Origin: an uncultured Clostridia bacterium | GTDB taxonomy: Bacteria > Bacillota > Clostridia > TANB77 > CAG-508 | Direction: 5' to 3' | DNA: 33,061 nt | Assembly (NCBI GenBank): GCA_947627295.1 | Contig: CANQVJ010000011.1 | Coordinates: 1 to 33,061, forward strand | Part shown: piece by piece, positions 17,018 through 26,018 of the stretch | Position numbering within the stretch: position 1 is the stretch's first letter | Layout of the letters: each line of letters begins with the position of its first letter | The notes under the pieces: model-generated | Databases searched by the model: none | What the model saw: only the letters and a program-made list of their open reading frames with translations | What the model was told of the DNA's origin: nothing | Program-made: the position numbers and the translations under genes

Positions 17018-17820
17018 CTATTTCAATGTGTATCTTTTTGGTTTTCTATTAGTTTCTATTTCATAACCACCTTTTTCATAATCACTTTGTTTGCCTTCTT
17101 CTAGCTTTATTTCATATCTTCCCAATTTTTCGTCTTCCATTGATTCTTCATCCATTAAAATTTGGTTCTTTCTGCTATTTGCCATTTTTTCTTCGTCTGC
17201 AATATATTCAATATCTTTGGCATTACTTTCATAACCAAACGACGAGTAATCAACTATATTTTTTATATTTTTTATATAAATTCCAACTTCATATTCTTCT
17301 TTTCTTGACATTAATTTTGCGCCAGATTCATAACTTCTGATAATTTCTCTTTCCTCTTTTGTGCATTGCTCTAAGGCAACTCCAAGCACATAATATCTCC
17401 AAATAATATGCCTTTCATAACTGTTATAATCAGACCTTGATAAATCTTCATAATCATATTCTACTCTAAATTTTGAGTTCTTTATTATAATTGTTAAATT
17501 GCTCCACACTTCTGAATCTAATTTTTTTTGTTCATATCTAAGTTCTTTTATTTTTGCATATAAAATATCAACCAACTTTAAATATTCATTTTCGTCTAAA
17601 TTAAATTTAGTTGGTATTTCATATCCGGCTAACCGGTTTTTTTCTTAAAATTCCTTTTGGAACATAATAGAAAAACAGCTCTCCTGTGGTGGTACCGGTC
17701 TTTTTTATCTATTACTGATGCATACAAATAAAGTTCTTCCCATTTTTCCGGTATCATGTAATATAGCTTTCGCTGTATATCTTCATATATCCTTTCAATT
17801 TTTTTCGTGTGTTTAAGCAT
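17018..17820 (-). CDS. DUF600/YezG-family protein, two +1 shifts at CGG
   Basis: DUF600 (YezG-like) proteins are often immunity proteins to LXG or nuclease toxins; no toxin gene is seen here. Frame 0 from ATG 17820 reads IERIYEDIQRKLYYMIPEKW and LYASVIDKKD, then meets CGG at 17697-17695. Skipping the C gives D-G-TTTGELFFYYVPKGILRKKPVS, which meets CGG at 17627-17625. Skipping again gives S-G-YEIPTKFNLDENEY, running without a break into VDILYAKIKELRYEQ, then the typical YDYEDLSRSDYNSYERHIIWRYYVLG. The C-terminal 100 residues are charged and specific to this protein. Total 266 aa. AAGGAG precedes ATG 17820. It lies between gpmI and the NifU-like gene. Confidence 0.85.
17624..17627 (-). other. 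CGG +1 recoding site, DUF600 Gly65
   Basis: Context AGC CGG A TAT GAA, read as Ser, Gly (GGA), Tyr, Glu; frame 0 would end one codon later at TGA. Confidence 0.82.
17694..17697 (-). other. CGG +1 recoding site, DUF600 Gly42
   Basis: Context GAC CGG T ACC ACC, read as Asp, Gly (GGT), Thr, Thr. Confidence 0.85.
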
Positions 17821-17835
17821 TTTTTTCTCCTTATT

Positions 17836-17858
17836 AAGGGGTAGATGTTCTACCCCTT
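17836..17858 (-). terminator. Hairpin at the end of gpmI, no clear U tract
   Basis: AAGGGGTAG/CTACCCCTT stem with a 5-nt loop, covering the gpmI stop. On the minus strand it is followed by AATAAGGAG, the ribosome site of the DUF600 gene, not by T, so it is more likely an mRNA-stabilising or processing hairpin than a full terminator. Confidence 0.4.
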
Positions 17859-19395
17859 ATTCTCTAATTAACAAACTTTCGCCTGTCATTTCTTCTGGTT
17901 TTGGTAATTTCATTAAGTCCAATAATGTTGGAGCAACATCAGCAAGTTTACCACCACTTTTTATTTTTACCCCTTTTTCACTTGTAACTAAAATTATAGG
18001 TACTGGGTTTGTTGTATGTGCAGTGTGTGGCTCTCCTGTTTTATAATCTATCATTTGTTCAGCATTGCCGTGGTCTGCAATTATAAGAAGATTTCCCTTC
18101 TTTTCATTAACAAGTTCAACAATTTTACCAACGCACTCATCAACCGCTTCAACGGCTTTTATGGCTGCTTCTAAGTTTCCCGTATGACCAACCATATCTG
18201 TATTTGCAAAATTTAAAATTATTGAATCAAATTTATCTTGTGAAATTGCTTCTAGTACTTTTTCAGTTACTTCATATGCACTCATTTCAGGCTTCATGTC
18301 ATATGTTTCAACCTTTGGTGAAGGTACTAAAATTCTTTCTTCACCAACATATTGATTTTCTTCTCCACCATTGAAGAAAAATGTTACATGTGCATATTTT
18401 TCAGTTTCTGCAATACGCAATTGCTTGTACCCTTTTTTGCTAATATATTCACCAAAAGTATTTTCCAACCTTTCTTTTTTGAAAGCTACATGTACATTTG
18501 GCATTGTATCATCATATGATGTAAAACATACAAAATGTAAATTTAATTTCTTTGTTTTAAACTCTTTAAATTCTGGGTCAACTAGTGCTCTTGTAATTTG
18601 CCTTGCCCTATCTGGCCTGAAGTTGAAGAAAATTACAGAATCGTTTTTCTCTATTTTTGCAACAGGCTCTCCTTTGTTAGTAATTACAGTAGGTTCAACA
18701 AATTCGTCAAAAACTTCTTTTTGATATGAATCTTCAATGGCTTTTATTGGATTTGCTGCTGTAATTCCTTCACCCTTAACCATTGCCCTATATGCCTTTT
18801 CAATTCGTTGCCACCTTTTATCTCTATCCATTGCGTAAAATCTTCCAGCAATTGTTGCAATTTTTCCTATGCCCTTTTCTTGCATTTTTTCTTGTAATTT
18901 TGCAAGATAGCCTTCACCTGAAGTTGGAGGTGTGTCCCTTCCGTCTAAAAAGCAATGAACATACACATCTTCAAAATCTCTTCTTTTTGCCATTTCTAGT
19001 AATCCATATAAATGTCTATTGTGGCTATGTACGCCACCATCTGAAACTAGCCCCATTATGTGCAATTTTGATTTATGTTTTTTACAATTTTCTATTGCAC
19101 TAATAAATTCTGGGTTTGAAAAGAAATCTCCGTCTTCTATTGACTTTGTAATTTTGGTCAACTCTTGGTAAACAATCCTTCCTGCTCCAATATTTGTATG
19201 CCCTACTTCTGAGTTTCCCATTTGTCCATTTGGTAATCCAACTTTTAATCCGCTTGTATATATTTCTCCATTTGAATATTTCTTCTTTAATTTGTCAAGA
19301 TTAGGCGTTTTGGCTAGCTTTATTGCGTTTCCGTCTTTATTTTCATTTATACCAAATCCGTCTAGTATCATTAACATTGTCAATTTATCTTTCAT
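17857..19395 (-). CDS. gpmI: 2,3-bisphosphoglycerate-independent phosphoglycerate mutase
   Basis: Interconverts 3- and 2-phosphoglycerate in glycolysis using two Mn ions. At 512 aa it has standard length. The alkaline phosphatase-like metal site shows LDGFGINENKDGNAI at the start, the catalytic serine in MGNSEVGH (about 60-67), and the second metal cluster near NFANTDMVGHTGN and IADHGNAEQM (about 415-465). It belongs to the pgk-tpiA-gpmI glycolytic operon, 33 nt after tpiA. ATG 19395 has GGAAGG upstream. No in-frame CGG. Confidence 0.97.
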   Translation of the reverse strand: MKDKLTMLMILDGFGINENKDGNAIKLAKTPNLDKLKKKYSNGEIYTSGLKVGLPNGQMGNSEVGHTNIGAGRIVYQELTKITKSIEDGDFFSNPEFISAIENCKKHKSKLHIMGLVSDGGVHSHNRHLYGLLEMAKRRDFEDVYVHCFLDGRDTPPTSGEGYLAKLQEKMQEKGIGKIATIAGRFYAMDRDKRWQRIEKAYRAMVKGEGITAANPIKAIEDSYQKEVFDEFVEPTVITNKGEPVAKIEKNDSVIFFNFRPDRARQITRALVDPEFKEFKTKKLNLHFVCFTSYDDTMPNVHVAFKKERLENTFGEYISKKGYKQLRIAETEKYAHVTFFFNGGEENQYVGEERILVPSPKVETYDMKPEMSAYEVTEKVLEAISQDKFDSIILNFANTDMVGHTGNLEAAIKAVEAVDECVGKIVELVNEKKGNLLIIADHGNAEQMIDYKTGEPHTAHTTNPVPIILVTSEKGVKIKSGGKLADVAPTLLDLMKLPKPEEMTGESLLIRE

Positions 19396-19428
19396 GTTCT
19401 ACCTTCCTTTTTATTTTTTCTGATGTTC

Positions 19429-20178
19429 TTATGAGTGAACTATTGTGTTAAAATCTTCTACCTTAAGGCTTGCACCACCTACAAGGCCTCCGTCGATTTC
19501 TGGCATTGCAAATAACTCTTTACTATTTTTTGCATTTACACTACCACCATATTGTATTATAACTCTTTCAGCGGTGTTTTGTCCATATATTTCGACAATT
19601 TTTTTACGAATCGACCCAATCGACCTGTTTGCGTCTTCGTTTGTAGCTGTTTTGCCAGTTCCAATTGCCCAAATTGGCTCATATGCAATTATTGTGTTTT
19701 CAACTTGCTCATTTGTTAATCCTTCTAATGCTTTTTCTGTTTGAGAAGTTATTATTTCTTCTGCCTTTCCTGCTTCTCTTTGTTCTAGAGTTTCACCAAC
19801 ACAAACTATTGGTTTTAAACCTACTTCAAAAGCAGCTTTTATTTTTTTGTTTACACTTTCATCAGTTTCTCCATAATATTGTCTTCTTTCTGAATGTCCA
19901 ATTATTACATATTCTACATTTATGCTTTTTAACATTTGTGGTGAAACTTCACCTGTGTATGCACCACTTTCTTTATAGTGCATATTTTGTGCACCTATTT
20001 TTATATTTGTATTTTGTGCTGAAAGAAGTGCATAAAATAGGTCAACATATGGTACACAAAGTATTATTTCATTTTCTGCATCTTCTACAAGAGGTGCTAA
20101 ATCCTCAATAAACTTTATTGCCTCACCTGGAAGCATATTCATTTTCCAATTTCCTGCTACAACTATTCTTCTACTCAT
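19429..20178 (-). CDS. tpiA: Triose-phosphate isomerase
   Basis: TIM-barrel enzyme of glycolysis, 249 aa. The catalytic set is present: NWKMN (Asn and Lys, residues 11-15), IIGHSERR (His near 95), AYEPIWAIGTGK (catalytic Glu near 167) and GGSVNAKN near 210. The gene starts 1 nt after the pgk stop, with GGAGG within the end of pgk, so the two are translationally coupled. No in-frame CGG. Confidence 0.97.
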   Translation of the reverse strand: MSRRIVVAGNWKMNMLPGEAIKFIEDLAPLVEDAENEIILCVPYVDLFYALLSAQNTNIKIGAQNMHYKESGAYTGEVSPQMLKSINVEYVIIGHSERRQYYGETDESVNKKIKAAFEVGLKPIVCVGETLEQREAGKAEEIITSQTEKALEGLTNEQVENTIIAYEPIWAIGTGKTATNEDANRSIGSIRKKIVEIYGQNTAERVIIQYGGSVNAKNSKELFAMPEIDGGLVGGASLKVEDFNTIVHS

Positions 20179-20179
20179 A

Positions 20180-21364
20180 TTATTTTCCCTCCAAACATTC
20201 TATTCCTGGTAATTTTTTACCCTCTAAGAATTCTAGTGAAGCTCCTCCACCTGTTGAAATATGTGTCATCTTGTCTGCTAGTCCAGCTTTTTCAACTGCT
20301 GAAGCCGAATCTCCACCACCTATTATTGTAGTTGCATCAACTTCTGATAAAATTTTAGCTATATAATTTGTTCCTTTTGCAAATTTATCAAATTCAAAAA
20401 CTCCAACAGGTCCGTTCCATACTATTGTTTTTCCAGTTCTAATTATTTTAGCATATTTTTCTCTTGTTTTTTCTCCAATGTCTACACCTTCCCAATCAGC
20501 AGGGAAACTTGTAATTGGAACTGTTTTACTTTCTGAATCTTTACTAAATTCTTTTGCTACAACAATATCTTCTGGAAGTACTAATTCTACATTTTTTGCT
20601 TTTGCCTTTTCCATAATTTCTCTTGCTAAATCTAATTTATCATTTTCACATATTGACCTTCCAACATCATATCCCATAGCTTTTATAAATGTATATGACA
20701 TACCGCCACCAATTATCAATATATCAACTTTTTCGATTAAGCTTTCAATTACTCCAATTTTGTCTGAGACCTTTGAACCACCCAATATTGCTATAAATGG
20801 TCTTACAGGTTTGTTTAAGGCTTCTCCTAAAAATTTAAGTTCTTTTTCAATAAGGAATCCAGATACTGCTGGTAAATAGTCAGCTACTCCTGCTGTTGAA
20901 GCATGAGCTCTGTGTGCTGTTCCAAATGCATCATTTACAAATACTTCAGCAAGGCTTGCTAGATTTTTTGCAAATACTGGTTCATTATCTGTTTCTTCTC
21001 TATGGAATCTTACATTTTCAAGAAGCATTATCTCACCAGGTTTTAAATCCTTTGCTTTTGATTTTGCATCTTCACCAATAACATCTTTTGCCATTATAAC
21101 TTCTTTTCCAAGTAATCTAGAAAGTTCTTTAGCTACTGGCTTTAAAGAAAACTCTGGTTTAAATTCTCCTTTTGGCCTTCCTAAATGAGAGCATAAAATT
21201 ATTTTGCAATTTTGCTCCAATAAATATTTTATTGTTGGCAATGCTGCAACTATTCTTGTATTATCTGTAATGTTTTGATTTTCATCCATTGGTACATTAA
21301 AATCACATCTTGCCAAGACTTTCTTTCCTTGTAAATCAATATCCTTAATTGTTTTTTTATTCAT
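20180..21364 (-). CDS. pgk: Phosphoglycerate kinase
   Basis: Transfers phosphate from 1,3-bisphosphoglycerate to ADP. At 394 aa it has standard length; [19 protein letters not shown] (about 19-37) and SHLGRPKG (about 59-66) form the substrate site, and [13 protein letters not shown] with [14 protein letters not shown] near the C-terminus form the nucleotide site. First gene of the glycolytic operon, with a promoter at 21394-21421; gapA is not adjacent. GAAAGGAT is 12 nt before ATG 21364. No in-frame CGG. Confidence 0.97.
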   Translation of the reverse strand: MNKKTIKDIDLQGKKVLARCDFNVPMDENQNITDNTRIVAALPTIKYLLEQNCKIILCSHLGRPKGEFKPEFSLKPVAKELSRLLGKEVIMAKDVIGEDAKSKAKDLKPGEIMLLENVRFHREETDNEPVFAKNLASLAEVFVNDAFGTAHRAHASTAGVADYLPAVSGFLIEKELKFLGEALNKPVRPFIAILGGSKVSDKIGVIESLIEKVDILIIGGGMSYTFIKAMGYDVGRSICENDKLDLAREIMEKAKAKNVELVLPEDIVVAKEFSKDSESKTVPITSFPADWEGVDIGEKTREKYAKIIRTGKTIVWNGPVGVFEFDKFAKGTNYIAKILSEVDATTIIGGGDSASAVEKAGLADKMTHISTGGGASLEFLEGKKLPGIECLEGK

Positions 21365-21393
21365 AACTAAACATCAATCCTTTCTTAAATATT

Positions 21394-21421
21394 ATTCTAC
21401 ATAGTTATCTTGTTAATGCAA
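21394..21421 (-). promoter_or_regulatory. pgk operon promoter
   Basis: TTGCAT (21421-21416), 16 bp, TAGAAT (21399-21394) on the minus strand, just after the rplQ terminator. Confidence 0.55.
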
Positions 21422-21430
21422 TTTTATAAC

Positions 21431-21456
21431 AAAAAAGAATACTTTGCAAGTATTCT
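21431..21456 (-). terminator. Terminator of the ribosomal/rpoA operon
   Basis: AGAATACTT/AAGTATTCT stem with a 3-nt loop, followed by TTTTTG on the minus strand, 16 nt after the rplQ stop. Confidence 0.9.
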
Positions 21457-21472
21457 TCTTATTTTAATTCAA

Positions 21473-21988
21473 TTATTTAATTATTTCTAAAATTGCAGCT
21501 TCTGCTCCGTCTCCGCGTCTTGGTCCTATTCTAACAATTCTAGTGTATCCGCCAACTGTTTTGCTATCAAAACTTGGTGCAATTTCGTTAAATAGTTTTG
21601 CTGGTAAATCTACACCTTTAACTTTGTTTATTTTTGTCATAATTTTTCTTCTAGCATTTAATCTTGAAGGCATATCTTTTTGTCTTTTTTCAATTCTTTC
21701 TTCTTTTACAACTTTAAGAAATTCTTTGCCATTTTTGCTTTTTGCAACTTCTGTAACTTTGTTACCGTTTGTATCTAATTTTGCTGTAACAACTTTCATA
21801 TCTACAGTTTCATAGTTATCTTTTTCTTTAACTGCTAGTGAAATTATGCTATCTGCTATTGATTTTACTTCTTTAGCTCTACATAGTGTAGTTTCAATTT
21901 TACCATGCAAAATCAAATCTGTTGTTAAAGTTTTTAACATAGCTATTCTTTGATCTGTTGGTCTTCCAAGCTTTCTATTTGTAGCCAC
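21473..21988 (-). CDS. rplQ: 50S ribosomal protein L17, with internal insertion
   Basis: 171 aa, against about 112-130 in most bacteria. The N-terminal half (RKLGRPTDQRIAMLKTLTTDLI) and the C-terminal block (GGYTRIVRIGPRRGDGAEAAILEI) are typical. The extra residues lie in the middle (about 60-115: VDMKVVTAKLDTNG to KEERIEKRQKDMPSRL), where the family normally has a short linker. Start GTG 21988 gives MATNRKLGR with AAGGAG 10 nt upstream; a GTG nine bases further up is too close to the site. Last gene of the cluster. CGC codons are read as arginine here. Confidence 0.95.
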   Translation of the reverse strand: MATNRKLGRPTDQRIAMLKTLTTDLILHGKIETTLCRAKEVKSIADSIISLAVKEKDNYETVDMKVVTAKLDTNGNKVTEVAKSKNGKEFLKVVKEERIEKRQKDMPSRLNARRKIMTKINKVKGVDLPAKLFNEIAPSFDSKTVGGYTRIVRIGPRRGDGAEAAILEIIK

Positions 21989-22016
21989 TTCTTTCACTCT
22001 CCTTACCTAATATTTT

Positions 22017-22964
22017 CTATTCTTCTTCTTTTTTGAAATCTAATCCTAATGAATGTAGTTTGTTTGTAACTTCATCAAGTGATTTTTTACCTAAGTTTCT
22101 GACTTTCATCATTTCGTCCTCTGTTTTATTTATTAAATCCTCAACAGTTGAGATTGCTGCTCTCTTCAAGCAGTTGAAAGAACGAACAGAAAGTTCAAGT
22201 TCTTCTACTGACATTTCCAAAACTTTTTCTTTCTTAGATTCTTCTTTTTCAATCATTACTTGTGTATTCTTTGTTGCTTCTGATAAATCAATAAATAACT
22301 CTAAATGACCTGTCATAACTTTTGCAGCTAAACTAAGTGCTTCATCAGCTTTTAGCCCACCGTCTGTCCAAACTTCGATTACTAGTTTGTCGTAATCAAC
22401 CATTTGTCCAACTCTGGTATTTTCTACTTGATAATTTACTTTTTTAACTGGTGTATATATTGAATCTATTGGAAGTACTGAAATATCTTGGTTTTCCTTT
22501 TTATTTTTTTCTGCTGAGTTATAACCTCTACCTTTATCAGCTGTCATTTCCATTATTAGTTTTCCACCTTTTGATACTGTAGCTATATGTAAATCTGGAT
22601 TTAATATTTCAACTGTTCCGTCTGTTTCAATATCTCCTGCTGTAACTTCCCCTTCTTTTTTTACATTAATACGAAGTATTTTTTCTTCTAATTCGTCAAA
22701 TCTTAATCTTACATTTTTTAGGTTTACAATTATCTCTGGTACATCTTCTACAACATTTGGTATTGTTGAGAATTCATGTAAAACTCCATCTATTTTTACA
22801 CTTGTTATGGCACAACCTGGTAGAGACGAAAGTAATATTCTCCTTAATGAGTTACCTATTGTAACTCCATACCCTCTCTCTAATGGTTCACATACAAATT
22901 TTGCGTAATTATTTGTATTATCCATTTCAAGACATTCAATATTTGGCTTTTCAAATTCTATCAT
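22017..22964 (-). CDS. rpoA: RNA polymerase subunit alpha
   Basis: 315 aa. The N-terminal dimerisation domain ([20 protein letters not shown], about 32-51) and C-terminal domain with helix-hairpin-helix ([20 protein letters not shown] and [12 protein letters not shown], about 255-300) are both complete. AGGAGG precedes ATG 22964. It follows rpsD after a 91-nt spacer with small AT-rich hairpins. No in-frame CGG. Confidence 0.98.
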   Translation of the reverse strand: MIEFEKPNIECLEMDNTNNYAKFVCEPLERGYGVTIGNSLRRILLSSLPGCAITSVKIDGVLHEFSTIPNVVEDVPEIIVNLKNVRLRFDELEEKILRINVKKEGEVTAGDIETDGTVEILNPDLHIATVSKGGKLIMEMTADKGRGYNSAEKNKKENQDISVLPIDSIYTPVKKVNYQVENTRVGQMVDYDKLVIEVWTDGGLKADEALSLAAKVMTGHLELFIDLSEATKNTQVMIEKEESKKEKVLEMSVEELELSVRSFNCLKRAAISTVEDLINKTEDEMMKVRNLGKKSLDEVTNKLHSLGLDFKKEEE

Positions 22965-23055
22965 TTTTACCTCCTAAATTGAGATTTCTCTCATTAAAAA
23001 CTTTTTCAAAAAGTTAATTAAATGTTTGTACCTTTTAACCTTTTTTATTATGCTA

Positions 23056-23682
23056 TTATTTTGAGTAAAGCTCTACTATTAAATGTTCTTCTATTGGTAG
23101 ATCTATGTCTTCTCTAGAAGCTAATCTAATAACTTTACCGCTTAAATTTTTAGCATCTTTTTCTAGCCATTCTGGAACTGGTCTTCCTGCTGTTTCTTCA
23201 ACATTTACTTTTATTGTTCCATTATCTTTTTTACTTTCTCTAACAGTAATAACATCTCCAGGTTTTACTAAGTATGAAGCTATATTGACTTTTTTGCCAT
23301 TTACTTCAAATTGTGCATGTGTAACGAATTGTCTTGCTTGTGCTCTAGAGCTTCCGTAACCTAATCTATACACTACATTATCTAATCTACTTTCTAAGAT
23401 TTGTAATAAATTTTCACCTGTAACACCTTTTTTATTTGAAGCCATTTCGAAATATTTTCTAAATTGTTTTTCTCCAACTCCATAATATGATTTTGTTTTT
23501 TGTTTTTCTCTTAATTGTGTACCGTATTCAGAAAGTTTTGATCTTCTTTGTCCATGTTCACCAGGTGCGTAATTTCTTCTAGCAATACTACATTTGTCTG
23601 AATAACATCTTGTTCCTTTAAGGAATAGCTTTTGACCTTCTCTACGACAAATACGACATTGCTCGTCTTTATATCTTGCCAT
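23056..23682 (-). CDS. rpsD: 30S ribosomal protein S4, zinc type
   Basis: 208 aa primary 16S rRNA binding protein. The N-terminus has CRICRREG and CYSDKCS, the four-cysteine zinc form, followed by the S4 RNA-binding domain ([20 protein letters not shown], about 95-115). In many bacteria S4 represses its own operon; no such site was identified here. AAAGGAG precedes ATG 23682. No in-frame CGG. Confidence 0.97.
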   Translation of the reverse strand: MARYKDEQCRICRREGQKLFLKGTRCYSDKCSIARRNYAPGEHGQRRSKLSEYGTQLREKQKTKSYYGVGEKQFRKYFEMASNKKGVTGENLLQILESRLDNVVYRLGYGSSRAQARQFVTHAQFEVNGKKVNIASYLVKPGDVITVRESKKDNGTIKVNVEETAGRPVPEWLEKDAKNLSGKVIRLASREDIDLPIEEHLIVELYSK

Positions 23683-23724
23683 TATTTTTAAACTCCTTTC
23701 CTTCTAATCATTTATTCTCTTTTA

Positions 23725-24120
23725 TTAAACGCGTCTTCTTTTTGGTGGTCTACAACCATTGTGTGGTATTGGTGTAACATCTTTGATGCTACTTAATTCT
23801 AGACCTGCTGTTTGAAGTGCTCTTATTGCAGCTTCTCTACCTGCACCAGGTCCTCTAACAAATACTTCTACTGTTTTTAAGCCATGTTCCATTGCAGCTT
23901 TAGCAGCTTTTTCAGCAACTTGTCCTGCAGCAAATGGAGTGCTTTTTCTTGAACCTTTGAAACCAAGTTCTCCAGCACTTCCCCATGATATTGCATTACC
24001 TTTAACATCTGTTATTGTAACAATAGTGTTGTTAAATGTTGAATGGATATGTGCTTCACCTTTTTCAATGTTTTTTCTATGCCTTCTAGCAACTGGTTTT
24101 CTTGTTACATTTCTAGCCAT
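23725..24120 (-). CDS. rpsK: 30S ribosomal protein S11
   Basis: 131 aa; contains [31 protein letters not shown] and the conserved end [23 protein letters not shown] precedes ATG 24120. Standard alpha-operon position between rpsM and rpsD. Confidence 0.97.
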   Translation of the reverse strand: MARNVTRKPVARRHRKNIEKGEAHIHSTFNNTIVTITDVKGNAISWGSAGELGFKGSRKSTPFAAGQVAEKAAKAAMEHGLKTVEVFVRGPGAGREAAIRALQTAGLELSSIKDVTPIPHNGCRPPKRRRV

Positions 24121-24158
24121 TTTACTAAAATTCCCTCCTTAAATTTGAAATTTCTTTT

Positions 24159-24530
24159 CTACTTTTTCTTACCTTTGCTTACTAATTTTCTAGGACCTTT
24201 TCTAGTTCTTGCATTAGTTTTTGTTCTTTGACCTCTAACAGGTAGTCCTCTTCTATGTCTAAGTCCTCTATAACATCCGATTTCAGTTAATCTTTTAATG
24301 TTAAGAGCAACTTCTCTTCTAAGATCTCCTTCAACAGTGTAAGATTCGTCGATTACTTTTCTTATTTTATTAACATCGTCATCTGTTAAATCTTTAACTC
24401 TTGTATCTGGATTTACTCCTGCCTTTTCTAAGATTTTTCTAGAACTTGATACTCCTATTCCATAGATATATGTAAGTCCTATTTCAACTCTTTTTTCTTT
24501 AGGTAAATCGATTCCTACTATACGAGCCAT
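24159..24530 (-). CDS. rpsM: 30S ribosomal protein S13
   Basis: 123 aa; the helix-two-turn-helix head-domain protein that contacts 23S rRNA and t[40 protein letters not shown] and the basic tail [13 protein letters not shown] are typical. TGGAGGTG precedes ATG 24530. A 245-nt structured spacer separates it from rpmJ. Confidence 0.97.
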   Translation of the reverse strand: MARIVGIDLPKEKRVEIGLTYIYGIGVSSSRKILEKAGVNPDTRVKDLTDDDVNKIRKVIDESYTVEGDLRREVALNIKRLTEIGCYRGLRHRRGLPVRGQRTKTNARTRKGPRKLVSKGKKK

Positions 24531-24775
24531 ATTAGTTTTACACCTCCAAAATATTTTATAGTTCGTTTGTTTTAAATTTTTTAAAGGGAAATGTTCTAGT
24601 GTTTACCCTAGCCTCTAAAATCTTTAAAACGATATATATAGCAGTTAGTCTAATGTAAATTTTATATTTAAAATTTGTCTTATTCTAAAACTGCAAATAA
24701 ACACAAATTGATATATAAACCTATAGTGGTTTAACAGCCGCTACCAAATTTGTGTTATTAACTTGAAATTTAAGG
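24531..24775 (-). other. Structured 245-nt spacer between rpmJ and rpsM
   Basis: No ORF of note. On the minus strand AACACAAATT (near 24754-24745) pairs with AATTTGTGTT (near 24710-24700), enclosing AACC-ACTATA-GGTT: a nested hairpin. A weak TTTACA-17-TATATC promoter-like pair follows near 24660-24630. Such a long leader inside this cluster is unusual; it could be a leader with its own promoter or a binding site for a ribosomal protein. Confidence 0.4.
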
Positions 24776-24892
<117 letters not shown>

Positions 24893-24918
24893 CTACATTC
24901 CTTTCTATTATTTTTGAA

Positions 24919-25137
24919 TTATTTTCCTCTCCAAGTAATGCGTCCTCTTGATAAATCATAAGGTGATAGTTCTAGTTTTACCTTATCACCTGGTAAGATT
25001 TTTATGTAGTTCATCCTAAGTTTCCCTGAAATATGAGCCAATACTTGGTGCCCATTTTCTAGTTCAACTTTAAATGTTGTATTTGGTAGTGCTTCCACAA
25101 CTACACCTTCTACTTCAATTACATCTTCCTTAGCCAA
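24919..25137 (-). CDS. infA: Translation initiation factor IF-1
   Basis: 72-aa OB-fold protein binding the 30S A site. [18 protein letters not shown] and [22 protein letters not shown]-type core are standard. Start is TTG 25137, with AAGGAGG 8 nt upstream. A perfect consensus promoter (25217-25245) lies within the end of map and should drive infA and the downstream genes independently. Confidence 0.96.
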   Translation of the reverse strand: MAKEDVIEVEGVVVEALPNTTFKVELENGHQVLAHISGKLRMNYIKILPGDKVKLELSPYDLSRGRITWRGK

Positions 25138-25216
25138 AAAATTCGCCTCCTTAAAGAGTTTATTTTTTTATTCATAGTTAATGGCATTATATACCATTAT
25201 ACTTATTAACTATTGT

Positions 25217-25245
25217 ATTATACTACATTTTTATAGTAATGTCAA
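25217..25245 (-). promoter_or_regulatory. Consensus sigma-A promoter before infA
   Basis: TTGACA (25245-25240), 17 bp, TATAAT (25222-25217) on the minus strand. The -35 lies in the last codons of map, so map and infA can be expressed separately. Further TATAAT-like boxes follow downstream. Confidence 0.8.
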
Positions 25246-26003
25246 GATTTCAGGCTCTTTTTCTGTAATTAATATTGTATTTTCATAATGAGCCGCCAAA
25301 CTTCCGGTCCATTGTAGCTATTGTCCAACCGTCATCAAGCTCAACAATTTTGTTTTTTCCTTGGATTACCATTGGTTCAATTGCAAGTGTCATACCAGGT
25401 TCTATTCTAATTCCCCTGCCTGCTTTACCGTAGTTTGGTATTCCTGGATCTTCGTGCATTTGTCTTCCTATTCCATGACCTTGATATTCTTTTAATACTG
25501 TATATCCTTTTGAACGCACAAATTCTCCTATTGCATGACTTATATCTCCAATTCTATTTCCTTTTTTAGCATATTTTATTCCTTCAAAAAATGCTTGTTC
25601 AGTAACTTCTACTAATTTTTGTGCTTCTTTTGAAGGTTTGCCAACTATAAATGTTCTTGCAGCATCTCCATGAAATCCGTTTTTTAGAGCTACTGTATCT
25701 ACACTAACAATATCTCCTTCTTTTATTATTTTATCTTTTGAAGGAACTCCATGTATTATTTCATCATTAATAGAAATACATGTGGCTGCTGGATATGCCG
25801 GTACACCTTGAACTCCTATGTCATACCCTTTTTCTGCTGGTATTGCACCTAACTTTATCATTTCTTCTTCTGCAATTTTATCCAATGCATATGTAGACAT
25901 TCCGTGGTTTTATTTCTTTTTTAAGTTTTTCATACACTTTGCCTACAATTTTGCAGACTTCCCTCATGTATTCTATCTCTTTTTTTGATTTAATTGTTAC
26001 CAC
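25231..26003 (-). CDS. map: Methionine aminopeptidase type I, two +1 shifts at CGG
   Basis: Removes N-terminal methionine; normally essential. Read with two shifts the product is 256 aa with all metal ligands: VDTVALKNGFHGDAART, the His in GHGIGRQMHEDP, and the Glu in AIEPMV and HYENT. From GTG 26003 (AAGGAG 9 nt upstream; an ATG nearer to it is too close) frame 0 meets CGG at 25904-25902; skipping the C gives IKP-G-MSTYALD. The second CGG at 25306-25304 gives TMD-G-SLAAHYENTILITE. Without the first shift only about 42 residues are made; without the second, the last metal-ligand Glu is lost. It sits between adk and infA as usual. No second map copy is seen in the window. Confidence 0.93.
25303..25306 (-). 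other. CGG +1 recoding site, map Gly233
   Basis: Context GAC CGG A AGT TTG, read as Asp, Gly (GGA), Ser, Leu. Needed to reach the conserved E-N-T metal ligand. Confidence 0.88.
25901..25904 (-). other. CGG +1 recoding site, map Gly34
   Basis: Context CCA CGG A ATG TCT, read as Pro, Gly (GGA), Met, Ser; K-P-G-M-S-T is a family hallmark. Confidence 0.9.
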
Positions 26004-26018
26004 TTTTTGCATCTCCTT

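Noticed and set aside
22999-23015. AT-rich inverted repeat between rpsD and rpoA as a terminator
   Set aside because: The stem is only A-T rich with a minimal loop and lies inside a continuous operon; too weak to call.
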